From Curtobacterium sp. MCBD17_013 (lineage in GTDB: Bacteria > Actinomycetota > Actinomycetes > Actinomycetales > Microbacteriaceae), in assembly GCF_003234565.1 (NCBI RefSeq), contig NZ_QKTU01000001.1, forward strand, positions 248,001 to 312,000: 64,000 bases of DNA, written 5' to 3'. Below the pieces are notes generated by a model that did no database searches, had not been told where the DNA came from, and saw only the letters and a list, made by a program, of their open reading frames with translations. Below are positions 50,277 through 58,226 of the stretch, piece by piece. Within the stretch, counting starts at the first letter, position 1. Every line of letters begins with the position of its first letter. The position numbers and the translations under genes were made by a program.

Positions 50277-50304
50277 AGGCTATCGGCCAGCCGAGCGGTA
50301 GCCT
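50277..50304. promoter_or_regulatory. Divergent leaderless promoters of def and the DMT transporter
   Basis: TAGCCT on the minus strand (50282-50277) is 6 nt from the def ATG. TAGCCT on the plus strand (50299-50304) is 7 nt from GTG 50312. The two -10 elements are 16 bp apart, so each -35 region must overlap the other gene. Confidence 0.6.
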
Positions 50305-50311
50305 CGACCCC

Positions 50312-51226
50312 GTGGCGCCGGACCTCGTCGATCTCACCGATCGCATCAACATGACGCCGTTCCAGGCGCTCATGATCCCGGTGGCCCTCGTCGGCAGCGT
50401 CTTCCTGTCGCTCGGCGCGCACTTCCAGAGCGCCGGCGTGCACCGGGTCGAGGCGCGCATCGGCAGGCAGTCCGGCGGCCTGTCGGTCCGGCACGTGCTC
50501 GCGCTCCTCGGCAGTGGATCGTGGGTGCTCGGCACCCTCATGCTCGGGTGCGCCGTGGTCCTCCAACTCGTCAGCATCACCTTCGCGCCGCTCATCGTCG
50601 TGCAGCCACTCGGGGCCGTCGCCCTCGTCATCACGACGTGGTTCTCGACGCGCTCCTCGGGCGTCCCGCTCGACGCACCCTCGCGTCGGGCGGTGTGGAC
50701 CTGCATCGTCGGCGTCGGGATCTTCGTGGGGATCGCCGCGCTCGTCGGACACGAGACGCCGATCTCGCACAGTCAGCTCGTGACGGTGCTCGTCGTCCTC
50801 GCCGTCGTGCTGGCGATCGTGCTGCTGTCCTTCCGGCTCGTCCGCAGGCGGCGCAACCCCCTGTACTTCATCGTCGGGGCCGGGATCCTCTACGGCTTCG
50901 TCGCCACGCTCGCCAAGGTGACGCTGAACCGTGTGGTGAACGGCACGTTCGACTGGGTGACCGCCGTCGCGATCGCGGGGGTGATCGTCGCCGCGGTACT
51001 CGGCGGCTACTTCGTCCAGAACGCCTACGCCAGCGGATCGCCGGACCTCGTGATCGCCGGCCTGACGGTCATCGACCCGATCGTCGCCGTGGGGATCGGC
51101 ATCGTCGTCCTGCGCGAGGCCACCGGTGCGCCGTGGTTCGCCGTGGCCGGGTTCCTCCTCGCCGCGGCGATCGCGATCACGGGCGTGTTCCAGTTGGCGA
51201 AACACCAGCCCGAGGCGCGACGCTGA
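50312..51226 (+). CDS. DMT-superfamily transporter (EamA-like)
   Basis: A 304-residue membrane protein with about nine to ten helices in two repeats, typical of the drug/metabolite transporter superfamily. Conserved-looking features are GAHFQSAGVHRVEAR after helix one, VSITFAPLIVVQPLGAVALV and the second-repeat GLTVIDPIVAVGIGIVVLRE, which resembles DMT and magnesium-transporter NIPA-like proteins. The substrate cannot be assigned. GTG 50312 fits a leaderless start. It is divergent from def. Confidence 0.8.
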   Translation: MAPDLVDLTDRINMTPFQALMIPVALVGSVFLSLGAHFQSAGVHRVEARIGRQSGGLSVRHVLALLGSGSWVLGTLMLGCAVVLQLVSITFAPLIVVQPLGAVALVITTWFSTRSSGVPLDAPSRRAVWTCIVGVGIFVGIAALVGHETPISHSQLVTVLVVLAVVLAIVLLSFRLVRRRRNPLYFIVGAGILYGFVATLAKVTLNRVVNGTFDWVTAVAIAGVIVAAVLGGYFVQNAYASGSPDLVIAGLTVIDPIVAVGIGIVVLREATGAPWFAVAGFLLAAAIAITGVFQLAKHQPEARR

Positions 51227-51327
51227 GCGTCGCCCGGCGCACCGGGCCGGGCCACGGTCTGTACCGATGCGCAGGACCGGGCCGACCCGCCGACGCCCGG
51301 TGGGGGCGTGCGCGGCGAGGCGTGCGG

Positions 51328-51333
51328 TAGCGT
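51328..51333 (+). promoter_or_regulatory. -10 element of the glycosyltransferase gene
   Basis: TAGCGT, about 41 nt upstream of GTG 51375, leaving a leader of ~35 nt. Confidence 0.5.
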
Positions 51334-51374
51334 CGGAGGCCAGCCGAGCATGAGACGAGAGGACGACGCGCCCC

Positions 51375-52595
51375 GTGCCAGGACAGGACGAATCGACGAC
51401 CACCCCCAGCGGGCGACCGGAGCGGCTCCGCATCCTCCTCGCCGCCGACACCTTCCCACCGGACGTCAACGGCGCCGCGGTGTTCTGCGAACGACTCGCG
51501 ATCGGCCTCGCCGAGCGCGGGCACGAGGTGCAGGTCGTCGCGCCCGCCGCCAACCGCCACCACGGCACGCACGACGAGGAACACGGCGGCGTGACCTTCG
51601 TGGTGCACCGGCTCTTCTCGATGAAGTGGCCGCTCCACTCCTGGCTCCGGTTCGCGTGGCCCTGGACCGTGCGCCGGAACACCGCCCCGATCCTCGACGC
51701 GTTCAAGCCCGACGCGCTGCACATCCAGTCCCACATCGTGATCGGCCGTGGCATCGCGCGTGAGGCCAAGGCACGCGGCATCCGCGTCATCGCCACGAAC
51801 CACTTCATGCCCGAGAACCTGCTCGAGTACGCACCGTTCGGACGGTGGACGCTGCCGATCGCCCTCAAGATCGCGTGGGCGGACGCGGCCAGGACGTACC
51901 GGCTCGCCGACGCGGTCACGACGCCCACCCGGAAGGCGGCGGCCTACCTGCAGGCCGCGATCAAGGCCCAGCAGGTGCTCGCGATCTCGTGCGGCATCGA
52001 CGCATCCCGGTACACCTCGCGTGACCTCCGACCGCCGCGGAACGAGATCGTGTTCGTCGGCCGCGTGGCGCCCGAGAAGCAGCTCGACGTACTGGTGCGT
52101 GCCCTGCCCCTCATCCCCGCCGAGCTCGAGGCGACGATCCGCATCGTCGGTGGCGGCGAGATGATCCCGCGGCTGTCCTCGCTCGCCGAGGAACTCGGGG
52201 TGGCGGACCGCGTCGTGTTCACCGGGTACCAGTCGGACGAGGACCTCCGGGCAGCGCTGACGAACGCCACCGTCTTCGCGATGCCCTCGACCGCCGAGTT
52301 GCAGAGCATCGCCTCGCTCGAGGCGATGGCCTCCGGACTGCCGGTCGTCGCAGCGGATGCGATGGCCCTGCCGCACCTCATCGACGGCAACGGGTACCTG
52401 TTCCGTCCGGGCGACCCGCAGGACCTGGCGGACAAGCTCACCGCCGTGCTCGCAGCGCCCGACGACGAGTACCTCCGCATGAAGCGGCAGAGCCTCGACA
52501 TGATCGTCGACCACGACATCAACCGCACCCTGTCGACGTTCGAGGCGCTGTATCGTGGTGAGCCGGTGCCCGATGGCCCCGGCGCGGGGCGGTAG
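51375..52595 (+). CDS. Glycosyltransferase, GT4 family
   Basis: A 406-residue GT-B fold glycosyltransferase, probably acting on a lipid or cell-wall acceptor at the inner face of the membrane. The N-terminal domain begins ILLAADTFPPDVNGAAVFCE, typical of GT4. The nucleotide-sugar domain contains IVFVGRVAPEKQLDVLVRAL and the EX7E-like region ELQSIASLEAMASGLPVVAA. Donor and acceptor are unknown; PimB-like mannosyltransferases are similar. The stop codon TAG (52593-52595) is nucleotides 8-10 of the following tRNA gene, so gene and tRNA overlap by 10 nt. Confidence 0.88.
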   Translation: MPGQDESTTTPSGRPERLRILLAADTFPPDVNGAAVFCERLAIGLAERGHEVQVVAPAANRHHGTHDEEHGGVTFVVHRLFSMKWPLHSWLRFAWPWTVRRNTAPILDAFKPDALHIQSHIVIGRGIAREAKARGIRVIATNHFMPENLLEYAPFGRWTLPIALKIAWADAARTYRLADAVTTPTRKAAAYLQAAIKAQQVLAISCGIDASRYTSRDLRPPRNEIVFVGRVAPEKQLDVLVRALPLIPAELEATIRIVGGGEMIPRLSSLAEELGVADRVVFTGYQSDEDLRAALTNATVFAMPSTAELQSIASLEAMASGLPVVAADAMALPHLIDGNGYLFRPGDPQDLADKLTAVLAAPDDEYLRMKRQSLDMIVDHDINRTLSTFEALYRGEPVPDGPGAGR

Positions 52596-52660
52596 CCAAG
52601 CTGGTCAAGGCAGTCGGCTCATAACCGAACGATCCGCGGGTTCGAGTCCCGCCCGCCCCA
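52586..52660 (+). tRNA. tRNA with CAT anticodon (elongator tRNA-Met, or tRNA-Ile2)
   Basis: A 75-nt cloverleaf. Acceptor GGGGCGG pairs with CCGCCCC, discriminator A, T-stem GCGGG/CCCGC with loop TTCGAGT. The anticodon loop CTCATAA holds CAT at 52620-52622. It lacks the three G-C pairs in the anticodon stem and the 1-72 mismatch of initiator tRNA. If C34 is lysidinylated it would be Ile2; this cannot be decided here. The 5' end lies within the glycosyltransferase gene. CCA is not encoded. Confidence 0.92.
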
Positions 52661-52661
52661 C

Positions 52662-52680
52662 CGCCGCGTTCGCCGCGGCG
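52662..52680 (+). terminator. Hairpin directly after the CAT tRNA
   Basis: Perfect 7-bp stem CGCCGCG (52662-52668) / CGCGGCG (52674-52680), 5-nt loop, starting 2 nt after the tRNA. Confidence 0.6.
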
Positions 52681-52751
52681 CGTCCGGTCGGTGGTCGTCC
52701 TCGGAGCCGGCCGCTCGCCCGCGCCGTCCCGCTCGCGTCGGTGCCGGTCGG

Positions 52752-52757
52752 TAGGGT
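52752..52757 (+). promoter_or_regulatory. -10 element of the leaderless AI-2E family gene
   Basis: TAGGGT, 6 nt before ATG 52764. Confidence 0.55.
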
Positions 52758-52763
52758 CAGGGC

Positions 52764-53888
52764 ATGAGGAAACGCGTCGCCGAGACGTCGCAGATGCACG
52801 CGCCGAGCCCTGACGTCACGTTCGAGCTGCACCGGGGTGCGACGGGCGTCCGGGTCAACGCGTTCCGTATCGGGTTCATGGGGGGCATCGGCGTCCTCGT
52901 CGCGCTGCTCGCCGCGATCCTCCTGCGCGAGCTCTCCACCGTGCTCGTCTACATCGGCGTCGCGGTGTTCGTCGCCCTCGGCCTCGACCCCGTCGTCAAC
53001 TGGCTCGAACGCATCATCCCGCGGTGGCTCGCGGTCACCGTGGTCGTGCTCGGCGTCATCGGCGCCTTCGTCGGGATCCTGTTCGCGATCGTCCCCGTCA
53101 TCGTCGACCAGGCCACGAACCTCGTGCAGTCCTTCCCGGACTTCGTGCAGGGGTTGTCGCAGCAGGACTGGGTCCAGGACCTGTCGCGGCAGCTGAACGG
53201 CTCGATCAACATCGACGACGCGCTCGGATCGGCGAGCAAGTACGTCGAGGACCCGGGCAACCTCCTCAGCGTCGGCGGCGGACTGCTCGCCGTCGGGACC
53301 GGCATCGTCTCGGGGCTGACCGGCGCGGTGATCGTGCTCATCCTCATGCTGTACTTCCTCGCGTCCATGCGGTCGATCAAGCGCATGACGTACCGCTTCG
53401 TGCCGGCGTCGCGTCGCGCGAACTTCGCCGACGTCACCGAGCAGATCACCCGGTCCGTCGGTCGCTACGTGGTCGGGCAGATCGCCGAGGCCGTCCTCAA
53501 CGGCGTGCTGAGCCTCGTGTTCCTCCTGATCATCCGCGCGCCGCTGCCCGTGCTCCTGGCGACGTTCGCGTTCCTCGGCGCGCTGGTCCCGCTCGTGGGC
53601 ACCCTCGGGGCCGCGATCGTGATCTGTCTGATCTGCCTCTTCGCATCACCCCTCACCGCGCTCGTCGCCGCGATCTACTACCTCGTGTACATGCAGGTGG
53701 AGGCCTACGTGATCGCCCCGCGGATCATGTCGCGGGCCGTGCAGGTCCCCGGTGCCCTCGTGGTCATCGCCGCGGTGGCGGGTGGCACGATCGGGGGTGT
53801 CCTCGGCGCGCTCGTGGCCGTGCCCGTCGCCGCGTCGGTGATCATCATCGTGCAAGAGGTCATCTACCCCCGGCAGGACCAGCTGTGA
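52764..53888 (+). CDS. AI-2E family transporter (TqsA/PerM-like)
   Basis: A 374-residue membrane protein with about seven to eight helices and a soluble segment after helix three (SFPDFVQGLSQQDWVQDLSR), the family pattern. GLVVLR-type C-terminal conservation appears as GVLGALVAVPVAASVIIIVQ. Members export AI-2 or other small molecules, or act as sodium-proton antiporters; the family name does not prove AI-2 transport. ATG 52764 has a -10 6 nt upstream. The next gene overlaps by 4 nt. Confidence 0.88.
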   Translation: MRKRVAETSQMHAPSPDVTFELHRGATGVRVNAFRIGFMGGIGVLVALLAAILLRELSTVLVYIGVAVFVALGLDPVVNWLERIIPRWLAVTVVVLGVIGAFVGILFAIVPVIVDQATNLVQSFPDFVQGLSQQDWVQDLSRQLNGSINIDDALGSASKYVEDPGNLLSVGGGLLAVGTGIVSGLTGAVIVLILMLYFLASMRSIKRMTYRFVPASRRANFADVTEQITRSVGRYVVGQIAEAVLNGVLSLVFLLIIRAPLPVLLATFAFLGALVPLVGTLGAAIVICLICLFASPLTALVAAIYYLVYMQVEAYVIAPRIMSRAVQVPGALVVIAAVAGGTIGGVLGALVAVPVAASVIIIVQEVIYPRQDQL

Positions 53889-54700
53889 CGACCGCGGACG
53901 GCGACCGGCGCGACGGTGGCGATCCGGCCCTCCAGGCGCTGCGTGCCGAGCGCGAGCGGTGGGTGCGGAGTCCACGGGGGCCGCTCGCCCTGGTCAACAG
54001 CCAGACCGTCACGGTGCCGCAGCCCGTGTGGCCGGTCCCCGGGACGTGGGCGCCCGCGATCGGTGGGCTCAGCGTCACCGCGACGGCCGATGCCGGGGTC
54101 GTCGTGGACGACGTGCTCGTCGACGGGACGGTGCACGTCGCCGGCGACGACGCCGTCGTGGCCTCGACCGTCCGGTTCGCCGACGGCACGTCCGGTTCCG
54201 TCGCCGCGACCACCGCCGGCCACGCACTCCGGGTGTGGGATCCGGCCTCGCCGGCGATCGCCCGCTTCGGGCACATCGGTGTGTTCCCCGTGTCGACGGC
54301 GTGGGTGCGGACCGGCGTGTGGGAGCCCGGCGACCGGGAGGGCCGGGGCAGCGTCACCGACGCGGCCGGCGCCCCGCTCCCCGTCGCGGGGACCCTCCGG
54401 ATCCGGATCGGCGTCGAGGACCGCGCGCTCGTCGTCGTCCGTGCGGGGGACCGGCTCCAGCTCGTGTTCCAGGACGCCACCTCGGGGGAGCGGTCCTACT
54501 CGATGGGCCGGTTCCTGTTCCTCGACGATCCCGGTGCGGCCGGTCCGATCACGGTGGACTTCAACCGTGCGGTGCTGCCGCCGTGCGCGTTCTCGTACCA
54601 GTACGCGTGCCCGGTCCCGCCGCCCGAGAACCGCCTGCCCGTGCCTGTCGAGGCCGGGGAGACCCACGGGTACGACGCCGACGGCGCCGTCCTGCACTGA
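53885..54700 (+). CDS. DUF1684 family protein
   Basis: A 271-residue soluble protein of unknown function. The C-terminal signature of DUF1684 is intact: DFNRAVLPPCAFSYQYACPV followed by PPPENRLPVPVEAGE, with three acidic/aromatic residues conserved. An N-terminal RxERWVRSPRGPLALVNSQ segment and a beta-rich middle are visible. No catalytic role is established. GTG 53885 overlaps the upstream stop by 4 nt, so it is cotranscribed with the AI-2E family gene. Confidence 0.85.
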   Translation: MTTADGDRRDGGDPALQALRAERERWVRSPRGPLALVNSQTVTVPQPVWPVPGTWAPAIGGLSVTATADAGVVVDDVLVDGTVHVAGDDAVVASTVRFADGTSGSVAATTAGHALRVWDPASPAIARFGHIGVFPVSTAWVRTGVWEPGDREGRGSVTDAAGAPLPVAGTLRIRIGVEDRALVVVRAGDRLQLVFQDATSGERSYSMGRFLFLDDPGAAGPITVDFNRAVLPPCAFSYQYACPVPPPENRLPVPVEAGETHGYDADGAVLH

Positions 54701-54750
54701 GGGCCGCCGCCGACGCGCGCAGCACACTGGCGTTCCCAGCGGTGCCCGTG

Positions 54751-54775
54751 CATAATGAGCACGTCCCTCGGACGT
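54751..54775 (+). promoter_or_regulatory. Promoter and structured leader of the DUF3145 gene
   Basis: CATAAT at 54751-54756 is a plausible -10. ACGTCC/GGACGT (54761-54766, 54770-54775) forms a small hairpin near the expected transcript start. The resulting leader of ~115 nt is one of the longest in the window. Confidence 0.4.
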
Positions 54776-54877
54776 CACAATCGCATATCGAATCGGTTCC
54801 GTCTGCGGAGGCAGGCGTGGTCGTGAGCCTCCGGGTCCAGGTCGATGGGGAAGTCGCACCTGATGATCGGAGGAATC

Positions 54878-55402
54878 GTGACCCCAGGAACCGTGACGGC
54901 CGGACGTCCGGCCACGAGGGGTGTGCTCTACGTGCACTCCTCACCTCGCGCGCTCTGCCCGCACGTCGAATGGGCGGCAGGTCGCGCCATGAGCCGTGCC
55001 GTGAACTTCTCGTGGCTCGACCAGCCCGTGCTCGAAGGCGCCCGGCGCACCGAGTACACCTGGACGGGTCCGGTGGGCACCGGTGCGGCGATCGCGTCCG
55101 CGCTCCGGGGTTGGGAGCACCTGCGGTACGAGGTCACCGAGGACGCGACCGAGCAGTCCGACGGCGGCCGGTGGATGCACACGCCGGACCTCGGCGTGTT
55201 CTACGCGCAGACGGACGCTGCCGGCAACGTGGTCGTTCCCGAGGACCGGGTGCGGTACGCCATGGAGCTGGCGGGCAGCAACGCGCTCGAGCTGCACCGC
55301 GAGTTACGCCTCGCGCTCGGGCAGGCGTGGGACGACGAGCTCGAGCCGTTCCGGTACGCCGGTGAGGACAACCCCGTCGTCTGGTTGCACCGCGTCGGCT
55401 GA
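54878..55402 (+). CDS. DUF3145 family protein
   Basis: A 174-residue protein of an actinobacteria-restricted family of unknown function. The family core begins TRGVLYVHSSPRALCPHVEW and includes LDQPVLEGARRTEYTWTGPVGTG, RWMHTPDLGVFYAQ and the C-terminal DDELEPFRYAGEDNPVVWLH. GTG 54878 has GGAGG at 54869-54873; in-frame ATGs at 54845 and 54863 lie upstream but are less well placed. It converges with fabF across a 21-bp hairpin. Confidence 0.87.
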   Translation: MTPGTVTAGRPATRGVLYVHSSPRALCPHVEWAAGRAMSRAVNFSWLDQPVLEGARRTEYTWTGPVGTGAAIASALRGWEHLRYEVTEDATEQSDGGRWMHTPDLGVFYAQTDAAGNVVVPEDRVRYAMELAGSNALELHRELRLALGQAWDDELEPFRYAGEDNPVVWLHRVG

Positions 55403-55420
55403 TCGGCCGCGGATCGTCAG

Positions 55421-55468
55421 GACACGACACAGGGCCGGGAGCAGACGCTCCCGGCCCTGCGTCGTGTC
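55421..55468. terminator. Bidirectional terminator between the DUF3145 gene and fabF
   Basis: A 21-bp stem with one mismatch (left arm 55421-55441, right arm 55448-55468) and a 6-nt loop, between convergent genes 18 nt and 14 nt away. Confidence 0.85.
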
Positions 55469-55482
55469 GCCCGGGCGCGCGG

Positions 55483-56730
55483 TCAGACGGTCCGGAACGC
55501 GACGACCGCGTTGTGGCCGCCGAACCCGAACGAGTTGCTGATCGCGAGCAGGTCGCCGTCGCCGAGCGTGCGTGGCTCGCGGACGACGTCCATGACGATC
55601 TCCGGGTCCTGCTCCGTCAGGTTGATGGTGGGCGGTGCGACGCGGTTCGCGAGCGCGAGGACCGTGAACATCGCCTCGATCGCACCCGCACCGCCGAGCA
55701 GGTGCCCGGTCGACGCCTTCGTGGCGGACACGGCGATGCCGTCGAGGTGCTCCCCGAACACGCGACGCATCGCGTGGTACTCGGCGACGTCGCCGACCGG
55801 GGTGCTCGTGGCGTGCGCGTTCACGTGGACGACGTCCTCTCGCGCGGCACCGGCGTGCTCGAGCGCCTGGATGACCGCCCGGGCGGCCGCGCTGCCCTCG
55901 GGGTCGGGGGCGGTGATGTGGAAGGCGTCGGAGGTGATGCCACCACCGGCGACCTCGGCGTAGATCCGGGCGCCTCGGGCCTCGGCGTGCTCCTTGGTCT
56001 CGAGGATGAGCGCCGCTGCGCCGTCCCCGAGCACGAAGCCGTCGCGCGTGACGTCGTAGGGCCGGGAGGCCGTGGCCGGGTCGTCGTTGCGGCGGGACAG
56101 CGCCTGCATGGCCGCGAACGCCCCGAGGGGCATCGGGTGCAGCGCCGCCTCGGACCCGCCGGCGATGACGATGTCGGCGTCACCGGTCGCGACGTGGCGG
56201 TAGGCCTCGACCAGGGACTCGGTGCTCGACGCGCAGGCCGAGATGTAGGTGCGGGCACCGCCGCGGGCGCCGAACGCCATCTCGATCGCGGCGGCCGGAC
56301 CGTTCGCCATGAGCATCGGCACGGTCATGGGGAGCATCCGCCGGGGACCGCGCTCGCGCAGGGTGTCCCACGCGTCCAGCAGCGTGTTGACGCCGCCGAT
56401 CCCCGTCGCCCAGTCGACGATGAGGCGCTCGGGGACGACGGCTCCGTCGTCGATGCCGGCGTCCGACCAGGCCTCGCGCGCGGCGATGAGCGCGAGCTGC
56501 GAACCCGGGTCGAGGCGCTTGACCTCTTGGCGGGTCAGCTGGTCGCCGATGAAGCGGCGGGCCTGCCCGGCGAAGTGGACGGGCAGGTCGTAGCGCTCGA
56601 CCCAGTCCTCCTCGATGGCGGTGATCCCCGACTCGCCCGCGAGCAGGGCATCCCACGTGGCGGGGGCGGTCGCGGCGAGCGGCGAGATGGCGCCGATCCC
56701 CGTGACGACGACGGTGTGCTTGGTGGTCAT
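55483..56730 (-). CDS. fabF: 3-oxoacyl-[acyl-carrier-protein] synthase II
   Basis: A 415-residue condensing enzyme that elongates acyl chains with malonyl-ACP. The nucleophile Cys166 lies in ISACASSTESL; the two histidines are in VNAHATSTPVGD and STGHLLGGAGAIE. The C-terminal SNSFGFGGHNAVVAF is typical. It is the last gene of the aceE-fasR-fabD-fabH-acpP-fabF run on the minus strand and is separated from acpP by a hairpin that may lower its expression relative to acpP. Confidence 0.96.
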   Translation of the reverse strand: MTTKHTVVVTGIGAISPLAATAPATWDALLAGESGITAIEEDWVERYDLPVHFAGQARRFIGDQLTRQEVKRLDPGSQLALIAAREAWSDAGIDDGAVVPERLIVDWATGIGGVNTLLDAWDTLRERGPRRMLPMTVPMLMANGPAAAIEMAFGARGGARTYISACASSTESLVEAYRHVATGDADIVIAGGSEAALHPMPLGAFAAMQALSRRNDDPATASRPYDVTRDGFVLGDGAAALILETKEHAEARGARIYAEVAGGGITSDAFHITAPDPEGSAAARAVIQALEHAGAAREDVVHVNAHATSTPVGDVAEYHAMRRVFGEHLDGIAVSATKASTGHLLGGAGAIEAMFTVLALANRVAPPTINLTEQDPEIVMDVVREPRTLGDGDLLAISNSFGFGGHNAVVAFRTV

Positions 56731-56790
56731 GGACGACGGTCTTTCTGCAGGACGGACGGTGCGACGGGCGGCGCGACGGGCGCCAGGACA

Positions 56791-56828
56791 CGTCGTGGCC
56801 CGGACCCGAGGGGATCCGGACCACGACG
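56791..56828 (-). terminator. Intra-operon hairpin between acpP and fabF
   Basis: 14-bp stem with one G-U pair: CGTCGTGGCCCGGA (56791-56804) / TCCGGACCACGACG (56815-56828), 10-nt loop, 14 nt after the acpP stop. It could attenuate or stabilise, letting acpP exceed fabF. Confidence 0.55.
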
Positions 56829-56841
56829 GGTCAGGCGGGTG

Positions 56842-57090
56842 TCAGCCCTGCGCCTTGACGATGTAGTTCACGGCGTCACCGACGGTCTTGAGGTTCTTGA
56901 CCTCTTCGTCCGGGATCTTCACGTCGAACTTCTCCTCGGCGTTGACGACGATCGTCATCATCGAGATCGAGTCGATGTCGAGGTCGTCGGTGAACGACTT
57001 GTCCATCTGCACGGTGTCGGTCGCGATGCCGGTCTCGTCGTTGATGAGCTCGGCCAGGCCGGCCAGGACTTCTTCGGTGGACGCTGCCAT
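56842..57090 (-). CDS. acpP: Acyl carrier protein
   Basis: An 82-residue acidic helical carrier for fatty-acid intermediates. The 4'-phosphopantetheine site is Ser41 in DDLDIDSISMM, the DSL motif with Ile. EEKFDVKIPDEEVKNLKTVG follows, as in other ACPs. Start 57090 has AAGGAGA upstream. A TAGGCT -10 (57134-57129) gives it an extra promoter within the operon, which fits the need for high ACP levels. Confidence 0.97.
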   Translation of the reverse strand: MAASTEEVLAGLAELINDETGIATDTVQMDKSFTDDLDIDSISMMTIVVNAEEKFDVKIPDEEVKNLKTVGDAVNYIVKAQG

Positions 57091-57128
57091 TGTTCTTCTC
57101 CTTGAGGGGGTGTCGATGACCGTGGACA

Positions 57129-57134
57129 AGCCTA
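57129..57134 (-). promoter_or_regulatory. -10 element of acpP
   Basis: TAGGCT on the minus strand (57134-57129), about 39 nt before the acpP ATG. Confidence 0.5.
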
Positions 57135-57135
57135 G

Positions 57136-57184
57136 GGCACGCCGGGTCTGGGGGTTCGGGAGCGCCGCAGGCGGCACGCCGGGT
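57136..57184 (-). repeat. 12-bp direct repeat upstream of acpP
   Basis: GGCACGCCGGGT occurs at 57136-57147 and again at 57173-57184, 37 bp apart, on the plus strand. It flanks the -35 region of acpP, so it may be a regulator site. Confidence 0.7.
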
Positions 57185-57191
57185 GGAACGG

Positions 57192-58226
57192 TCAGGGGAG
57201 CACGACGACCTGCGCGCCGAACACGAGTCCGGCGCCGAAGCCGATCTGCAGGGCGAGGCCGCCGTGGAGGTCCGGGTGTTCCTCGAGCAGGCGGTGGGTC
57301 GCGAGGGGGATGCTCGCGGCCGACGTGTTGCCGGTCGTCGTGATGTCGCGGCCGATCACCACGCGCTCCGGGAGCCCGAGCTGCTTGGCGAACTCGTCGA
57401 TGATCCGCATGTTCGCCTGGTGCGGTACGAACGCGGCGAGGTCCGAGGCCTCCACGCCGGCGACCTCGAGCGCGCGCTTGGCGACCTTGACCATCTCCCA
57501 CACCGCCCAGCGGAAGACCGTCTGGCCCTCCTGGCGGATGGTGGGTTGCTCGCCACCCGCGCGCCACTCGGAGAACGTGCTCGTCATGCGGATGGCGTCC
57601 CACTTGGAGCCGTCGGATCCCCAGACCGTCGGCGCGATGCCCGGGGTGTCGCTCGGCCCGACCACGGCCGCGCCGGCGCCGTCGCCGAGCAGGAACGAGA
57701 TCGAGCGGTCCGTCGGGTCGACGATCTCGCTCAGCTTCTCGGCCCCGACGACGAGCACGTGGTCGGCGACGCCCGTCTTGACGAAGGAGTCGGCCTGGGC
57801 GATGCCGTACGCGTAGCCGGCGCACGCGGCGCTGATGTCGTACGCGGCGGCGGGCGCGGCGCCGATGCGCTCGGCGAGGAGCGACGCCATCGACGGCGTC
57901 GCGACGGTGTTCGTGACGGTGGAGACGAGCACGACGCCGATCTGGTCCGCCGTGATCCCGGCGGCCGCGATCGCCTCGCGGGACGCCGCCTCGGCGAGGT
58001 CCACGGCCTGGACGTCGTCACCGGCCCGCGCACGGGTGACGATGCCGGTGCGCTGGCGGATCCACTCGTCCGACGAGTCGATCGGCCCGACGAGGTCGTC
58101 GTTCGGGACCGCGTGCTCGCCCCGGGCCGCCCCGATGCCGAGGATGCGGGTGAAGGCGTGACCGGTCCGCTGGGCGAGCATCGGGCGCGACGGCGCCGGG
58201 TCGAGGACGCCCTCGTCCGCGCTCAC
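57192..58226 (-). CDS. fabH: 3-oxoacyl-[acyl-carrier-protein] synthase III
   Basis: A 344-residue enzyme that starts fatty-acid synthesis from acetyl- or branched acyl-CoA and malonyl-ACP. The catalytic Cys135 is in YDISAACAGYAYGI; His is in FVPHQANMRI and Asn in GNTSAASIPL. GTG 58226 overlaps the fabD stop by 4 nt; a Met 15 codons further in (MLAQRTGH) is an alternative. In actinobacteria FabH often prefers branched starters, which fits a Microbacteriaceae-type membrane, but this cannot be shown here. Confidence 0.96.
   Translation of the reverse strand: MSADEGVLDPAPSRPMLAQRTGHAFTRILGIGAARGEHAVPNDDLVGPIDSSDEWIRQRTGIVTRARAGDDVQAVDLAEAASREAIAAAGITADQIGVVLVSTVTNTVATPSMASLLAERIGAAPAAAYDISAACAGYAYGIAQADSFVKTGVADHVLVVGAEKLSEIVDPTDRSISFLLGDGAGAAVVGPSDTPGIAPTVWGSDGSKWDAIRMTSTFSEWRAGGEQPTIRQEGQTVFRWAVWEMVKVAKRALEVAGVEASDLAAFVPHQANMRIIDEFAKQLGLPERVVIGRDITTTGNTSAASIPLATHRLLEEHPDLHGGLALQIGFGAGLVFGAQVVVLP

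Noticed and set aside
54755..54826. 23-codon frame (starts MSTSLGRHNR) upstream of the DUF3145 gene
   Set aside because: Its ATG lies inside the probable -10, so it would not be transcribed, and it lacks a ribosome binding site.
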